A stretch of DNA of 37,500 nt, from the NCBI GenBank assembly GCA_002104895.1, contig MCFG01000163.1:67501-105000 (forward strand), in the 5' to 3' direction. Below are positions 1 to 12,322 of this stretch, piece after piece. The stretch comes from Anaeromyces robustus. Taxonomy: Eukaryota > Neocallimastigomycota > Neocallimastigomycetes > Neocallimastigales > Neocallimastigaceae. Each line of letters starts with the position of its first letter. The first letter of the stretch is position 1. A model generated the notes under the pieces. The model saw nothing but the letters and a program-made list of their open reading frames with translations. It was not told the origin of the DNA and searched no databases. A program made the position numbers and the translations under genes.

Positions 1-1
1 A

Positions 2-32
<31 letters not shown>

Positions 33-130
33 ATAGATAAATAAATAAATAAATAAATAAATAGATAAATAAATAAATAAATAAATATATAATTAAATAA
101 ATAAATATATAATTAAATAAATAAATAAAA
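1..130. repeat. ATAA tetranucleotide array
   Basis: Near-perfect ATAA (TTTA on the other strand) units run from the window edge to about 130, with occasional ATAG and ATAT variants. The left limit is outside the window. The same unit recurs at several other places in the window. Confidence 0.95.
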
Positions 131-470
131 AATGAAAAGACCATGGAAAATTTATATTTATGCTTTTTTGTAAATATATTATAATATATTTATATTATTT
201 ATATTTATATTTATATCATTACATTATTTAATAAATAACTCTATTAACTATAACTAAATAGTCATAATATAATATAATATATAATATAATATAAATATAA
301 TAATAATAAACATTATTATTATTAAGAAAAGAAAGTTTTACATTTTTTATTTATATAATTATGAATTAATTGTTAATATATAATGTTGTATATATTATTT
401 AATTGAAATATATATTATTTATATTTATTCTATTTAATTATTTTTTATGTTTTTATTTTATTTTATGTTT

Positions 471-525
471 TTATTATTTTTTATTATTTTTTATTATTTT
501 TTATTATTTTTTATTATTTTTTATT
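471..525. repeat. 10-bp period repeat (TTATTATTTT)
   Basis: About five to six consecutive copies of the ten-base unit TTATTATTTT are read directly. The period is close to one helical turn, which may simply reflect slippage in A/T sequence. Confidence 0.85.
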
Positions 526-797
526 ATAATTTTTTACTTTTCTTAATTTTTTCTTTTTTTTGTTTATTAAACATTTATTAACATTTTTTTCCATTTATTT
601 ATTTAAATTTTTAAATTTTTTTTTTTTAATATTTTAATATATCTTTTATTATAAATAAATCTATTTATAAATATATAAAGCAAAAAAAAAATTTTTTTTT
701 CCATTTTATTTTATTTTATTCAATTATATATTATTAATATTTATGTTTTATTTTTTTTATTTTTCCTTTTTTTTTTTTCTTCATTTAAAATAAAAAA

Positions 798-830
<33 letters not shown>

Positions 831-2082
831 AAATAAAATATAGAAAATAAAAATAAATTAAAATAAAAGAAAAGAAAATAATAATAAAAAATAATAATAA
901 GAATTAAAAATAAAATAAATAAAAAGCATATAAAAAAAAAAAAGGGAAAGAAAAAATAAAAAAGAAATATAATATATAAAATAAAATAGTTAATAATAAA
1001 ACTTTTTTTTTCCTAAAAAAAGGAAAAAAAAAAAGAAGAAACTAATAATAATATTTTATAAAAGTTATAGACATTATATATATTAAAATAAATAAATATT
1101 TTTGATATATATTTATTTGAATTGTATATTTAAAAATATAAAAACTATTTTATAATTTACTACAAAATATCAATAATAACAAAAAAATTTTCAACGAAAA
1201 ACAAAGATAAAATTTATATTTTTGGAAATCCGTTTTTATTTTTATTTTTTTTTTTAAAAATTAATTATAATATATCCTTACATATATATCAAATAATGTA
1301 AAAGCAGAAAAAATTAAAAGGAAAAAGTAAAAATAAGAAAATAAACATAAAGAACACACACACACAAAAAAAAAATAAAAACGGTAAATATATTCAAGAT
1401 TTAATATTCAACAACAAAAATCCAAATTAACAATATCATTTATTTTTAATATATATCAACAAGATTATTTACACAGAGATATTACTGGACTTAAAATTTT
1501 TTTATTATTATATATTTAGAATAAAGAATTTAAATTATATATAAAATAACAAATATATAGAAATTAATAATAGTATAAATTAATTATTTTTTTTTTTCAA
1601 AATCTGAATTTCAAAGTATAATTATTAATTAATTATCAAGAATAACATATTATTTGTTTTATGTAAAATATTATGTTAATATAATTTCTTAATAATATTT
1701 ATTGTTTTATTATATTTATATTAGTATAATAAAATAATATAAAATAATATAAAAAATAACTATCATATTACACCTATCAGATAAAAAAAAAAAAACAAAA
1801 GTAAATATTCCATCAGTAAAATTAAATAGAAATTAAGTTTTTTTTAATTTATTTATTCATATTATTAATTGAGAAAAAGAAAAAAAAAAGTCAAAAATTA
1901 TTTTTTATAATAATAAACTATTTTTTTTTTAGATTAATAATAAGTTAGCTTTTTTTTTTTTTTAATTTAATTAATAATAAATAATTAATAAGTCAAAATT
2001 AATAAACAAACAAATAACTAAATAAATAAATAAATCAAAAAAAGAACTTTGTATTTTAAATAAATAAATAATATATATCATA

Positions 2083-5063
2083 ATGGAGAAGAGAAAAATA
2101 TTTTTATTATTAAATTTATTATTTAGTACAAGTATTTATGGATTACCATCAGATTTCGAAAATAATTTATATTATTCAGTTGAAATAGATTATAAAGAAA
2201 ATGAATTAAAATCGACTATTGATAAAAGAGCAGAACAATTGGCAAATTCACTGGGTTTTGTATCAGAAGGTCAAATTGGTGAACTTAAAGGTCATTATAC
2301 CTTTTCAAAAAGAAAAAATAAGTTTAAAAGATTAGAAGATCAACAAGCTGAATATAATTTTATATTTAATAATGATACCAATGTAAGATGGTTTAATGAA
2401 CAACAAAAAGTTAAGCATTTATTTAAAAGAATTGATAAATTTCCGGAACTCGAAACAACTTTAAATATTCATGATCCAGAATTTACTAAACAATGGCATT
2501 TAGTAAGTATAATTAATTAATTAATTAATAGAAACATTGTTTTTTTTTAAAAAAAATTATAGGTTATTATGTAAAAATGAGAAAAAATATTATTATTTAT
2601 TTATTTTTATTTGTCAAAACATATTAATATGAAAAATAAAAATATTCCATTTTCGAGTATTTTTTTGTTTTTTATTTTATATTTTTTAAAAAAAAAATAT
2701 AAAATAAATAAAGACAACAATAATAATAAATTTTAACATTAAAAGAAATTAAAAGTTTAAAAGTAAAAAATAAAAAAAAAAATAGAAAATGAAATTAATA
2801 TATATATATATTTTAAAAAATATATTACTAATAGTATAACAGAGAACCTTCAGAGGAAGGTAACGATATTAATGTAGTTCCAGTATGGTTACAAGGTATA
2901 ATATTATTTTAATATTATTAATATATAAACATAAATAATAAATATAATGATAATGTTTATAACTTTTTATTTATTTATATTTTTTTTTTTCTTTATAAAA
3001 AAAATCATTATACTAGGTGTTACTGGTAAAGGTATAAATGTTTGTATTGTTGATGATGGTTTAGATTATGAACATCCAGATTTAAAAGACAACTTTGTAA
3101 GTTTTTAATATATAAATTTTTTTTTTTATTTTATATATATATATTATAATTTTATTTTTTTATTTACATATATATGCAATAACAAGAATAAAAAGTATAG
3201 TTTATTTTAATATAATTATTTACCTTTTTTTTTCTTTTTATTTATTTATTTATTATAATATATTTTTATAGTTCAAGGAAGGTTCTTATGATTTTAATGA
3301 TCATCGTCAATTACCAACACCAACATTATATAATGATAATCATGGTACTAGATGTGCTGGTCAAGTTGCTGCTGTAATTAATGATTCATGTGGTGTAGGT
3401 ATTGCCTATGATGCTAAAGTTTCAGGTGTTAGAATTTTATCAGGTACATTAACAGATGCTGATGAAGCTGCATCATTAAATTATAAATTCCAAGAAAATC
3501 ATATTTATTCATGTAGTTGGGGTCCTTCTGATGATGGTAAAACTTGTGAAGGTCCAAGTCCATTAGTTGCTAAAGCATTCAAAAATGGTATTGAAAAAGG
3601 TAGAAATAATTTAGGTTCAATTTTTGTATTTGCAACTGGTAATGGTGGTGTTTATGGTGATAATTGGTAACTATTTTATTATATTTATACTATATTATTA
3701 TTATATTATATTGAATAATTATAATATAATTATAATATATAGGTTTTTTTTTTTTTTAAATTATACTTTTATTAAATAGAATTTAATTATATAATGTAAA
3801 ATATTAAATAATTAAATAAAAATTAATATTATTTTTTTTTTTTTTATTTTTCATTTCTAAAAAATATTTTATATTTAAAAGTAATTTTGATGGATATACC
3901 AACAGTATTTATACTATATCTATTGGTGCTATAAGTAGTAAAAATCAACACCCACCATATTCAGAACCTTGTTCTGCCCAAATTGCTGTAACTTATAGTA
4001 GTGGTTCTAATAAACAAATTGTTAGTAAATTAAACACTATATATTTCTTTATATTTATATTTATATTTATATATTGATATTGATATTTATATTGATATAT
4101 TTTTATTTTATTTTTTTTAAATATTAATATTAATTATTATATATAAATTTTTATTTTTATTTTATCATTTATCATAAATAATTATTAGACAACTACTGAT
4201 GTTTTAATTAGTGATTTAGGAAAATCAGTATGTACAAGTAATCATGGTGGTACATCAGCTGCAGCTCCAATAGCAGCTGGTATTTTTGCATTAGTTTTAA
4301 GTGCTAGGTATATAATTAATAATAATAATAATAATAATAAATAATAATAATAATAATTCAATAAATAACAATGATAGAGTGATAATGCTTTATATAACAA
4401 AATTTTTATGTTATTCAATTATAATTTATTAATTAAAAAAAAAATATATTAATAAAATCTATTTTTAATCTATTGTATTTTATATATTTAAATTTATATA
4501 TATATATATATATATATAGACCAGAATTAACATGGAGAGATCTTCAAAGACTTGCTATTGAATCTGCTATTCCTGTTGCATTAGATGATGATGATTGGGT
4601 TGATACAGTTAATGGAAGAAAATTTAATCATAAATTTGGTTATGGTAAACTTGATACAGAAATTTTGGTTAAAAATGCTAAAACTTTTAAATTATTAAAT
4701 AAACAAACTTCTTATGAATCTGATATTACAATAGTTAATCAAGATATTGTTGATAAAACACCAGTAACTTCAACTATTGTTATTAAACCAGAACATGTTA
4801 AAAAATTTAAACATTTAGAACATGTTAATGTTAGAGTAAATTTATCTCATCAAAGACGTGGTGATGTTAAAATTGATTTAATTTCTCCTCATGGACTTGT
4901 TTCTCATGTAGCTACTTCAAGAAGAAAGGATGCTAGTGAAAAGGGATTACAAAATTGGTTATTTATGTCTGTTAAGCATTGGTAAAAATATTATTATATT
5001 ATATATATAATATTTGTTATATAAAATTATAATTATTATAATATATTAATATAATATTTATAT

Positions 5064-5110
<47 letters not shown>

Positions 5111-6158
5111 TTTTTTTTATTTCTTTCCATCTTTTTTTTTTTTTTTTTTAATATTTAGGGATGAAGATCCAGTTGGTGAATGGACAATACGAGCCCAAAA
5201 TGAACTTAGTAATACTTCAAAAGGTAGATTAATTGATTGGACTTTAATATTATGGGGTGAAGAAGTAGATGAAGGTGATGACAATAACCATGTTGGTGAT
5301 GATGGTGATGATAAAAAGGAAGGAGATAAGAATGACCAAAAAGATGATGATGATAATAAAGATGACCAAAAAGATGATAAGGATGATCAAAAAGGTGATA
5401 ATGATGACCAAAAAGATGATAAGGAGGATCAAAAAGGTGATGATGATGATCAAAAAGGTGATAAGGATGACCAAAAAGGTGATAATGATGACCAAAAAGG
5501 TGATAATGATGATCAAAAAGGTGATAAGGGTGATCAAAAAGAAGGTAATGAAGAAACAACAACAACAACTACTACTACAACTACTACAACTACAACTACT
5601 ACAACAACTACCAAATCAGAGAGTGATGAAACAAATTCTTCTAAAATTATAGATGAAAAACCATCTAGTGATAATAATGAAAATGATATAAATAAAACCA
5701 CTGTTGAAACTCCAACAGATAGTCCATCAGATGATATAAATAGTCCACCATTAACACCAGGTGGTAATAATAAAGGTAATGAATCTGAAAGAACTCATGA
5801 AGCTGTTGTAGCAGCTGAATTCACTGTAGGTGTAGTTGCAGCTGCAGGTTTAGGTTTTGTATTATGGAGATTTGCTCGTAAAAGAAATTATAGAGATGAT
5901 ATTGAATTCCAAATATTAGATCAACAAAAACAATTAATGGGAGAAGATGATGAATATGATGATGATGATGATGAATATGATGATGAATATGATGATAATG
6001 CCTATGAAAATGAAGTTGGCGAAAATGAAACAAATATGAATAATAAAGTAATATTTGAAAATCATTTCTTAGATGATGAAGAAGAAGGAGAAGATAATGA
6101 TAATATAGCCATTGATTTATTAGATGATGTTTCATCACAAGAATCACCTACTATATAA
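2083..6158 (+). CDS. KEX2: Kexin-type subtilisin-like proprotein convertase (Kex2), complete, 8 exons
   Basis: Golgi/endosomal serine protease that cleaves secretory proproteins after dibasic sites. Exons by splice signals and phase: 2083-2502, 2835-2895, 3017-3096, 3272-3666, 3882-4020, 4189-4307, 4520-4981 and 5159-6158, giving 891 residues; all seven introns are GT...AG. Domain order: signal peptide (about 1-20), prodomain ending at LFKR (cleavage after R116), subtilase domain (about 130-440), P domain (about 470-600) containing RRGDVKIDLISPHG and FMSVKHWDEDPVGEW, acidic DDQK heptad repeats (about 617-688), a run of about 19 Thr, one membrane span (about 780-798) and an acidic cytosolic tail. 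The catalytic set is intact: D173 (IVDDGLDYEH), H211 (NHGTRCAG), oxyanion N311 (ATGNGG) and S388 (HGGTSAAAP), at almost the positions of yeast Kex2. The domain order matches Kex2; the repeat linker is lineage-specific. Confidence 0.97.
5061..5112. repeat. TTTA array in kexin intron 7
   Basis: About a dozen TTTA units lie in the 177-base intron between 4981 and 5159, followed by a T-rich tract leading to the acceptor AG at 5157-5158. Confidence 0.9.
5331..5545 (+). repeat. In-frame 21-bp repeats coding for DDQKxDx heptads in kexin
   Basis: About nine consecutive seven-residue units of the form DDQK-[GD]-D-[NKD] lie between the P domain and the Thr-rich segment of the kexin. The DNA period is 21 bases. 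The copies differ mainly at third codon positions and at the last residue, which points to purifying selection on the peptide after tandem duplication. The opposite strand is also open here, but only as a shadow of the repeat. Confidence 0.9.
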
Positions 6159-6272
6159 GAATATTAATTAATTAATAAAATAATAATAATAATAATATAT
6201 AATATATAATAATAATATTATTATTATATATCAAAATCCTTCCATTCATCTAAAAAAAAAAAAAAAAAAAAA

Positions 6273-6311
<39 letters not shown>

Positions 6312-6808
6312 TTCTACCATATATTTTTTTTTTATATATATATTTAAATTATAATAATTGAAAGTCTAATTATAAATATAATAATAGTTATGACAAATCA
6401 ACACCATAATAAAAATAATAATAAAAAAAATAAGAATAATAAAAAAATTTATAAATAATAATAATAATATTAATATTAATAATGAAAAAAGATAATAATA
6501 ATAATAATAATAATTAAAATAAAAATATAAATAATAAATAAATAAATAAATAAAGAAAAAGAAAAAGAAAAAGAAAAACTTGTGATAATAATAATAAATA
6601 TAATAATTATTATTATTATTTATTTTTTTTTTTTTTCTCATAATTTATTTATTTTATTTATTTATTTTTTTATTTTAAATTTTTTATTTTATTTTTTTAT
6701 TATTATTATTATATTTATTATATTTATATATTTATTCTTCTTACATTGTTAAACAAAAAATATATAATTAATAATAATGATATATCTATTTAAAAAAAAC
6801 TTGAATAC

Positions 6809-6841
<33 letters not shown>

Positions 6842-7445
6842 GTTATTATTTTTATTTTATTTTATAGATTTAAATGTATAATTCTATTGTCTTTTTTTTT
6901 TTTTATTTTTAATTTTTTAATTTTTATTTTTATTTTTTAATAATAATAATTATATAATTTTTTTTTATTAATAATACAATTACAAAACATTTTTAGTAAG
7001 AAAAAAAAAAAAAAGAAAAAAGAAAAAAGGAAAAAAAAAAAAAAAATTCAGTATATCTTTTATTTTAATTTTAATTTTTTTTTTTTTTTCTTCTTTATTT
7101 TATTTTATTTTTTTTTTAAAAATATATATTCTTTTATATATATCATCATAATACAATAATATTGAAAAAAAAAAAAAATGAAAAAGAAAAAAAAAAAAAA
7201 ATTATTTTTTATCTAAACAATAAATAATAAAACCATAAAAATAAAAAAAAAAAATAAATAAAAAATAAATAAAAAATATAAAAATATTAAAATATAAAAA
7301 TAAAAAATATAAAAATATAAAAATATAAAAATATAAAAATATAAAAATATAAAAATAAATAATAAATTAATAATAATAATACTTAATAATAATAATAATT
7401 AATAATTAAAACTAAAAATATATAAAAGTCCATTTTTTTTTTTTT
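6159..7445. other. AT-rich spacer downstream of kexin, no gene seen
   Basis: This stretch has AAT and TTA microsatellites (for example about 6275-6312), several poly-A and poly-T runs and a run of ATATAAAA-like units (about 7270-7350). The open frames here are products of the microsatellites: they code only for Asn, Lys, Phe, Tyr and Leu. The 3' end of the kexin transcript should lie in the first few hundred bases. Confidence 0.7.
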
Positions 7446-8215
7446 TTGCTAGAGTTACTAAAGCTGCTAAAAGGATTAATATATTCTTGTCCTAATTATT
7501 ATATGTTTATGCTGTTTCCATTGTAACAATTATTTTAAAGAATTTGAATCATTAGTTTTTAGTTAATTGCTTCCTATTTAAAAATTTTCGTATTAATCAT
7601 TTCTTCGCCGGTCTAGGTAGAAACTTTTTTTTTTTTATTTTTATAGATAGTCTTTTTAAAAATAGTTTAATTTTGACCAAGGGATAACTCTAGTGTAGAT
7701 AGTTAGAATTAATAATATTGTTAAGGGTTATAAAAGTAGTTCTAATAATAGGATCAATATAGTTTAAGTAATATCGATATTTTAAGAAATAGAAAAATTG
7801 TTAATAGGTATTGAATTTTTATTTTTTTTTAATTGGTAGTGGAGGAGAATATGGTTTTAATGAAAGAAATAATAATTGTTCATACAAAAAAGGAATGGAA
7901 ATATTTGTTTGAGTTGAAGACTGAGTCTGATACATATTTAAAATCTCCATTCTTGTTACGATCTGTGGGTCTATTGAATGATATCATGCCTACTGTCTGT
8001 AAAAAGATAATATATATTGTTCAATAAATTCAAAATCAACCTTTCCAGGAACGTCAATGTTGATAACCCAATAGGACAGCCTAGTAGGACAAATGCTGAT
8101 CCTATTACCAACCCAAGTGGTAATTGAATAGATCAATTTTTACTTTAATTTTATATATGGAATTAAGGGCTAGTATGGATTTATTGTTTTTTACATATTA
8201 TTATACTACTTTTTT
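7446..8215. other. Higher-complexity island of unknown nature (possible decayed gene or mobile-element remnant)
   Basis: Base composition changes sharply here. The 80 bases from about 8039 contain close to 46% G+C by direct count, in a setting of roughly 15%. There is a 64-codon open frame on the plus strand (7833-8027). A second plus-strand frame overlaps its end and runs to the stop near 8128. A minus-strand frame is open over about 8000-8125. None is recognised. Stops and frame changes suggest a degraded coding sequence, but a noncoding RNA gene cannot be excluded. No tRNA or spliceosomal RNA signature was seen. Confidence 0.4.
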
Positions 8216-8885
8216 TTCCCTCCAGTATTATTCATTATTATTTATAATGTTCAATTAATTGGTTTTTTTTTTTTTTTTTTAAGTATCATTTTTTTTTATT
8301 ATGTGTTTTTTTTATGATTAAAAAAAAAATTAAAACCGAAGAAAAACAGAAAAAATTGTTAACCATTAATTAATTGTTAATAGTTAAATTAATTTAACAA
8401 AAAGTACAATTGCAATTGTGTGTGTTACATTATTAATTTAATTTAAATAGTTAAATTATTATTAATTATGATTATATTTGAATATTATTATTTTGAAAAT
8501 ATGATTATAAAAACAAAAATAAAAAAATTTAAATTAAATTAAATTTAATTAAAAAAATTTTTGGAATATAAAAGGAAAAAAAAAAATTCATTTTGAAATT
8601 TCTTTTGTTTTTTTTTTTTTTTTTTTTTTATTTAAAAAAAAAAATATAAGAATAAATATATTATGAAAAGTAAAACTTTATTTTAATATTTCATAAAATA
8701 TATAAAGATAATTATAAAATATTAAAATAAATATATTAAATACTAAATAGACTATTAATATTAAATAATAATAATAATAATAAATAGTAGTATAATTATT
8801 AATATAATAAATAAATAAATAAATAAATAAATAAATCTATTATCTATATCTATATCTGTATCTATATATCTATATATATATAAAA
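8216..8885. other. AT-rich upstream region of the ADP-ribosylglycohydrolase gene
   Basis: Poly-T tracts are present at about 8265-8281 and 8608-8630, along with AT-rich DNA and, just before the start codon, TAAA units (about 8810-8835) and an ATCT/ATAT-rich stretch. It presumably holds the promoter and 5' leader of the gene at 8886. No specific factor site can be identified. Confidence 0.6.
8837..8882. repeat. CTATAT-rich short repeat immediately before the start codon at 8886
   Basis: Repeated CTATAT units with one CTGTAT variant end in a TATATATA run three bases before ATG. If transcription starts within or upstream of it, this would be most of the leader. Whether it acts as a core promoter is unproven. 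Confidence 0.5.
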
Positions 8886-9881
8886 ATGGATAGAATAAAA
8901 AGTGCTTTATATGGATTTGTTGTAGGCGATGCTTTAGGTGTACCTGTTGAATTTAATAATAGAAATATATTAGATTTATCTCCTGTTACAGATATGACAG
9001 GTTATGGTTCTCATCATGTTCCTGAAGGAGTATGGAGTGATGATACAGCTATGACTTTAGCTACGATGGATTCTATTATTAAAACTAAAACAATTAATTA
9101 TAATGATATTGCTGATAAATTTTGTTCTTGGTTATATGAAAAAAAATATACGGCAACTAATGTAGTTTTTGATGTTGGTATTACTACTAATGAAGCTTTA
9201 AATAGATATAAACAACAAAAATTACAATATAACAATAATAATGGTAATAATAATAGTAATAATAATAATATAATTGATGCTACTATATGCGGTGGTAAAA
9301 ATGAAATGAATAATGGTAATGGATCACTTATGAGAATTTTACCTATTGCCTTTTATTGTTATTATCAATCTATTGATGATGAAAATAAAATATTAGAATT
9401 TGTAAAGAATGTATCAAGTATTACTCATGGTCATGAAATAAGTATTATGGGATGTTATATATATGTTCAATATATTATTAATTTATTAAAAGGTAAAAAT
9501 AAATATGAAAGTTATACATTCATTCAAAATTTAGATTATTCTATGTTTCAAAATCAAACCCAAATGGTTTATGAAAGATTATTAAAAAATAATATTGTTA
9601 ATTATGAAAGAGATAATATTCAATCTTCTGGTTATGTGGTTTCAACCTTAGAAGCTAGTTTATGGTGTCTTTTAAAAGGTAATAATTTAAAAGATACTAT
9701 TCTTACAGCAGTAAATCTTGGTAATGATACAGATACTGTTGGAGCTATAACAGGATCTTTAGCTGGTATGATTTATAATTATGAAGATATCCCTAAAAAT
9801 TGGATAGAAAAATTAAAAAATAAAGAATTATTAAATGATTTAATTAAAAAATTTTCAGATTTTTGTCTTAATATAAATTAA
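8886..9881 (+). CDS. ADP-ribosylglycohydrolase (DraG/ARH family), single exon
   Basis: Predicted hydrolase that removes ADP-ribose from a modified protein or small molecule, using a binuclear Mg2+ site. It has 331 residues, about the usual length for the family. Metal-binding signatures are all present: GDALGVPVEF (14-23), WSDDTAMTLA (50-59) and LGNDTDTVGAITG (278-290), plus the NGSLMR(I/L)LP segment (145-153) typical of bacterial members. A poly-Asn insertion sits at about 116-128, a species-specific addition in a likely surface loop. There is no intron, signal peptide or membrane segment, so the protein is probably cytosolic or nuclear. The motif style and C-terminal half (YEDIPKNWIEKLKN) read like bacterial family members, which suggests acquisition by a gut fungus from bacteria; that is inference. 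The start is the first ATG and lies ten residues before the conserved block. Confidence 0.93.
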   Translation: MDRIKSALYGFVVGDALGVPVEFNNRNILDLSPVTDMTGYGSHHVPEGVWSDDTAMTLATMDSIIKTKTINYNDIADKFCSWLYEKKYTATNVVFDVGITTNEALNRYKQQKLQYNNNNGNNNSNNNNIIDATICGGKNEMNNGNGSLMRILPIAFYCYYQSIDDENKILEFVKNVSSITHGHEISIMGCYIYVQYIINLLKGKNKYESYTFIQNLDYSMFQNQTQMVYERLLKNNIVNYERDNIQSSGYVVSTLEASLWCLLKGNNLKDTILTAVNLGNDTDTVGAITGSLAGMIYNYEDIPKNWIEKLKNKELLNDLIKKFSDFCLNIN

Positions 9882-11261
9882 AAAAAAATAAAAAAAAATA
9901 AAAAAAATAAAAAAATTAAACTTGAAAAATTCTATAAGAAAATATTCTATTTATTATAAGTTCATCTATTAAAATAAAAGATAAAAAATAAAAGATAAAA
10001 AAAATAATATTAAATAAAATAAAGTAAAATAAAATAATAAGAAAAATTTTATATATATTATTTAAAATTTAAATAATTGAAATAAGTAATAAAAAAAAAT
10101 TTTTTTTTCATTATTTCATAATTATGTAAAATAATTATTATGAATTGTATTTTTTTGTTTGTTTGTTTGTTTCTTTGTATTTTTTTTTGTATTTTGTTTT
10201 TGTTTTTTGTTTTTGTTTTTTGTTTTTATTTGTTTTTGTTTCAATCGATTATTAATTAATTAAATTGAAAAACAAAAAAAAAAAAAAAAAAAAAGATGAT
10301 TATATTTATAGATATTTCAAAAAAAAATTTTTTTAAATCATCATCAAAAAAGATAGATATACATAATACAATATAAATTATTAAATTATTATGTTTAACT
10401 TTAATAAAAAAAATTTTTTAACTTTAATAAAAAAAATTTTTTATCGCTCTTTTTTTTATTAAATCTTTTGGTATAATGATATATATATATAAAGATATAT
10501 AAAAATATAATGATAAAAAAACAAAAAAAAAAATACTATTTAATATATATATATAAATAAATAATCTATTAATTAATAGATAAATAAACACTATAGAAAG
10601 AAGGGATTATAAAATAAACTTAAAAACCTATATATATATACATTTATACACATAAAGAAACACTATTAATAATAAAATTAAAATATTACTTTTTTTTTTA
10701 TTTTTTTTTTATTTTTTTTATTTTTTTTTTTTTTTTTTTACTTTTTTATATTATGATATATATTATTATTATTATTACTTTTATATATACATTATATATA
10801 TAAAAATTTATTTAAAAAAAAAAAGGTTATAAAAATATTTTAAAAAAGATTATAATTAAAACTAAAAAAATAAAAGTGAAAAATAAAAAGTGAAAACTAA
10901 TAGATACAATAAATATATTGAATAAATGATTAATAATATATATATAAAAAAAAAAAAAAACTATTATTATTATTATTATAATTATTTAACTAAGGTTATC
11001 CTTTAATATTAATAAATATTATAATCATGATTTTGATTCAAGAAAAAAAAAAAACTTGCAATAAAAATAAAATGATCTACAATTAATTTCTCTTTTACAA
11101 TTTTTATAAATAACAAATGAGATGAAAATCTATTAACAAATTTAAATTTGGAAAAAAAAATTATTTTTTTTAAAAAAAAAAAAAAAACATATTATTATAT
11201 TTGATTTATATCTTGTATATTATATATAAATATTTATCAAATAGTGTATTATACTTTTTTC

Positions 11262-11293
<32 letters not shown>

Positions 11294-12284
11294 CCTTACT
11301 TTTCTTTATCTTAAAAAAAACATATTTAGTAAATTGTTTTGTTGTTTATTTTTGGTTTTTGGATTTTTGTCTATATTATTTGTTTCGTTTTATTTGTTTT
11401 GGTTTGTTTTATTTGTTTTATTTTATTTTGTTTTGTTTAAATATTCTGAGTCATTTAATAAATTTATATCTATATGTGTGTGTGTGTTGATGGTTTTAAA
11501 ATTTAAATATAATTATTTCTATGGAATTTATATTTATGTAATGTTTGTTTTTTTTGGTTTTTTTATTTTATTATTTCTATTAATTTTTTGCTGTTGTTGT
11601 CATTATTATTATTGTTGAGTTTATTTAAAGTTTTGTTTTTTTGTTTTTAATTTATATTTTAATTATTTCATTGTTTGTTTGTTTGTTTGTTTTGTTTTTG
11701 ATTTGTTTTTGTTTTTGTTTTTTGTTTTTTGATTTTTTTTTTTTCTTTCATTATATATTTTATTTAAATTAGTACTAATATAAATAGTGCTGATTTTCAT
11801 ACACAACTTATATTAAATATTTAATTTTGATACTAATTTAAATTTCGTCTATTTTTCTTTTTTTTTTTTTTTTTTACTCATTTTTGAGATTTAATTTTTT
11901 GATTTTGTTTTTTTGTTTTAATTATTATTTGAAGGAAAAATATTTTTTTTTTTTTTTACAAAAATATATAAAGTAACATTATGTTTACTTTATTTTCTTT
12001 TCTTTTTTCCTATTTTCCCTTCCTTTTTTTCTTTTTCTTTTTCTTTTTCTTTTATTATTATTATTATTATTTAATGATATATATATATATAGATATTAAT
12101 AAATATATATCTTTTTAATAATAAAAAAAATAATAATAAAAAAAAAAAAAATAAAATAAAATAATTAATTTCAAAAAGGAGAAAAAAATATATAATTATT
12201 AAATAATTAATAATTAATCATTATAACTATTAATTATATTTAATGTTAAATAATTTAATGATTAACATTTTTAATTTTCTTTGT

Positions 12285-12322
<38 letters not shown>

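Larger units (their letters stand above)
1..2082. other. Low-complexity AT-rich upstream region, no gene seen
   Basis: No coding frame can be supported here. The stretch holds an ATAA tetranucleotide array (1-130), a ten-base-period run of TTATTATTTT units (about 471-525), a poly-A tract near 790-828 and many smaller A/T runs. The part next to 2083 should contain the 5' leader and promoter of the kexin gene, but no distinct element can be named beyond generic TATA-like sequence, which is uninformative at this base composition. Confidence 0.7.

Noticed and set aside
5206-5568. Minus-strand open frames rich in His/Leu/Phe opposite the kexin repeats
   Set aside because: They are antisense shadows of the DDQK heptad repeat, with no start context or domain.
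5269-5652. Plus-strand 127-codon open frame inside kexin exon 8
   Set aside because: Alternative frame of the repeat and Thr-rich region. The kexin frame is continuous here and encodes the known domain order.
11244-11618. 124-codon hydrophobic open frame
   Set aside because: Runs across CTTTT, TTTG and poly-T tracts; the residues reflect T-rich codons only and no gene boundary signals are visible.
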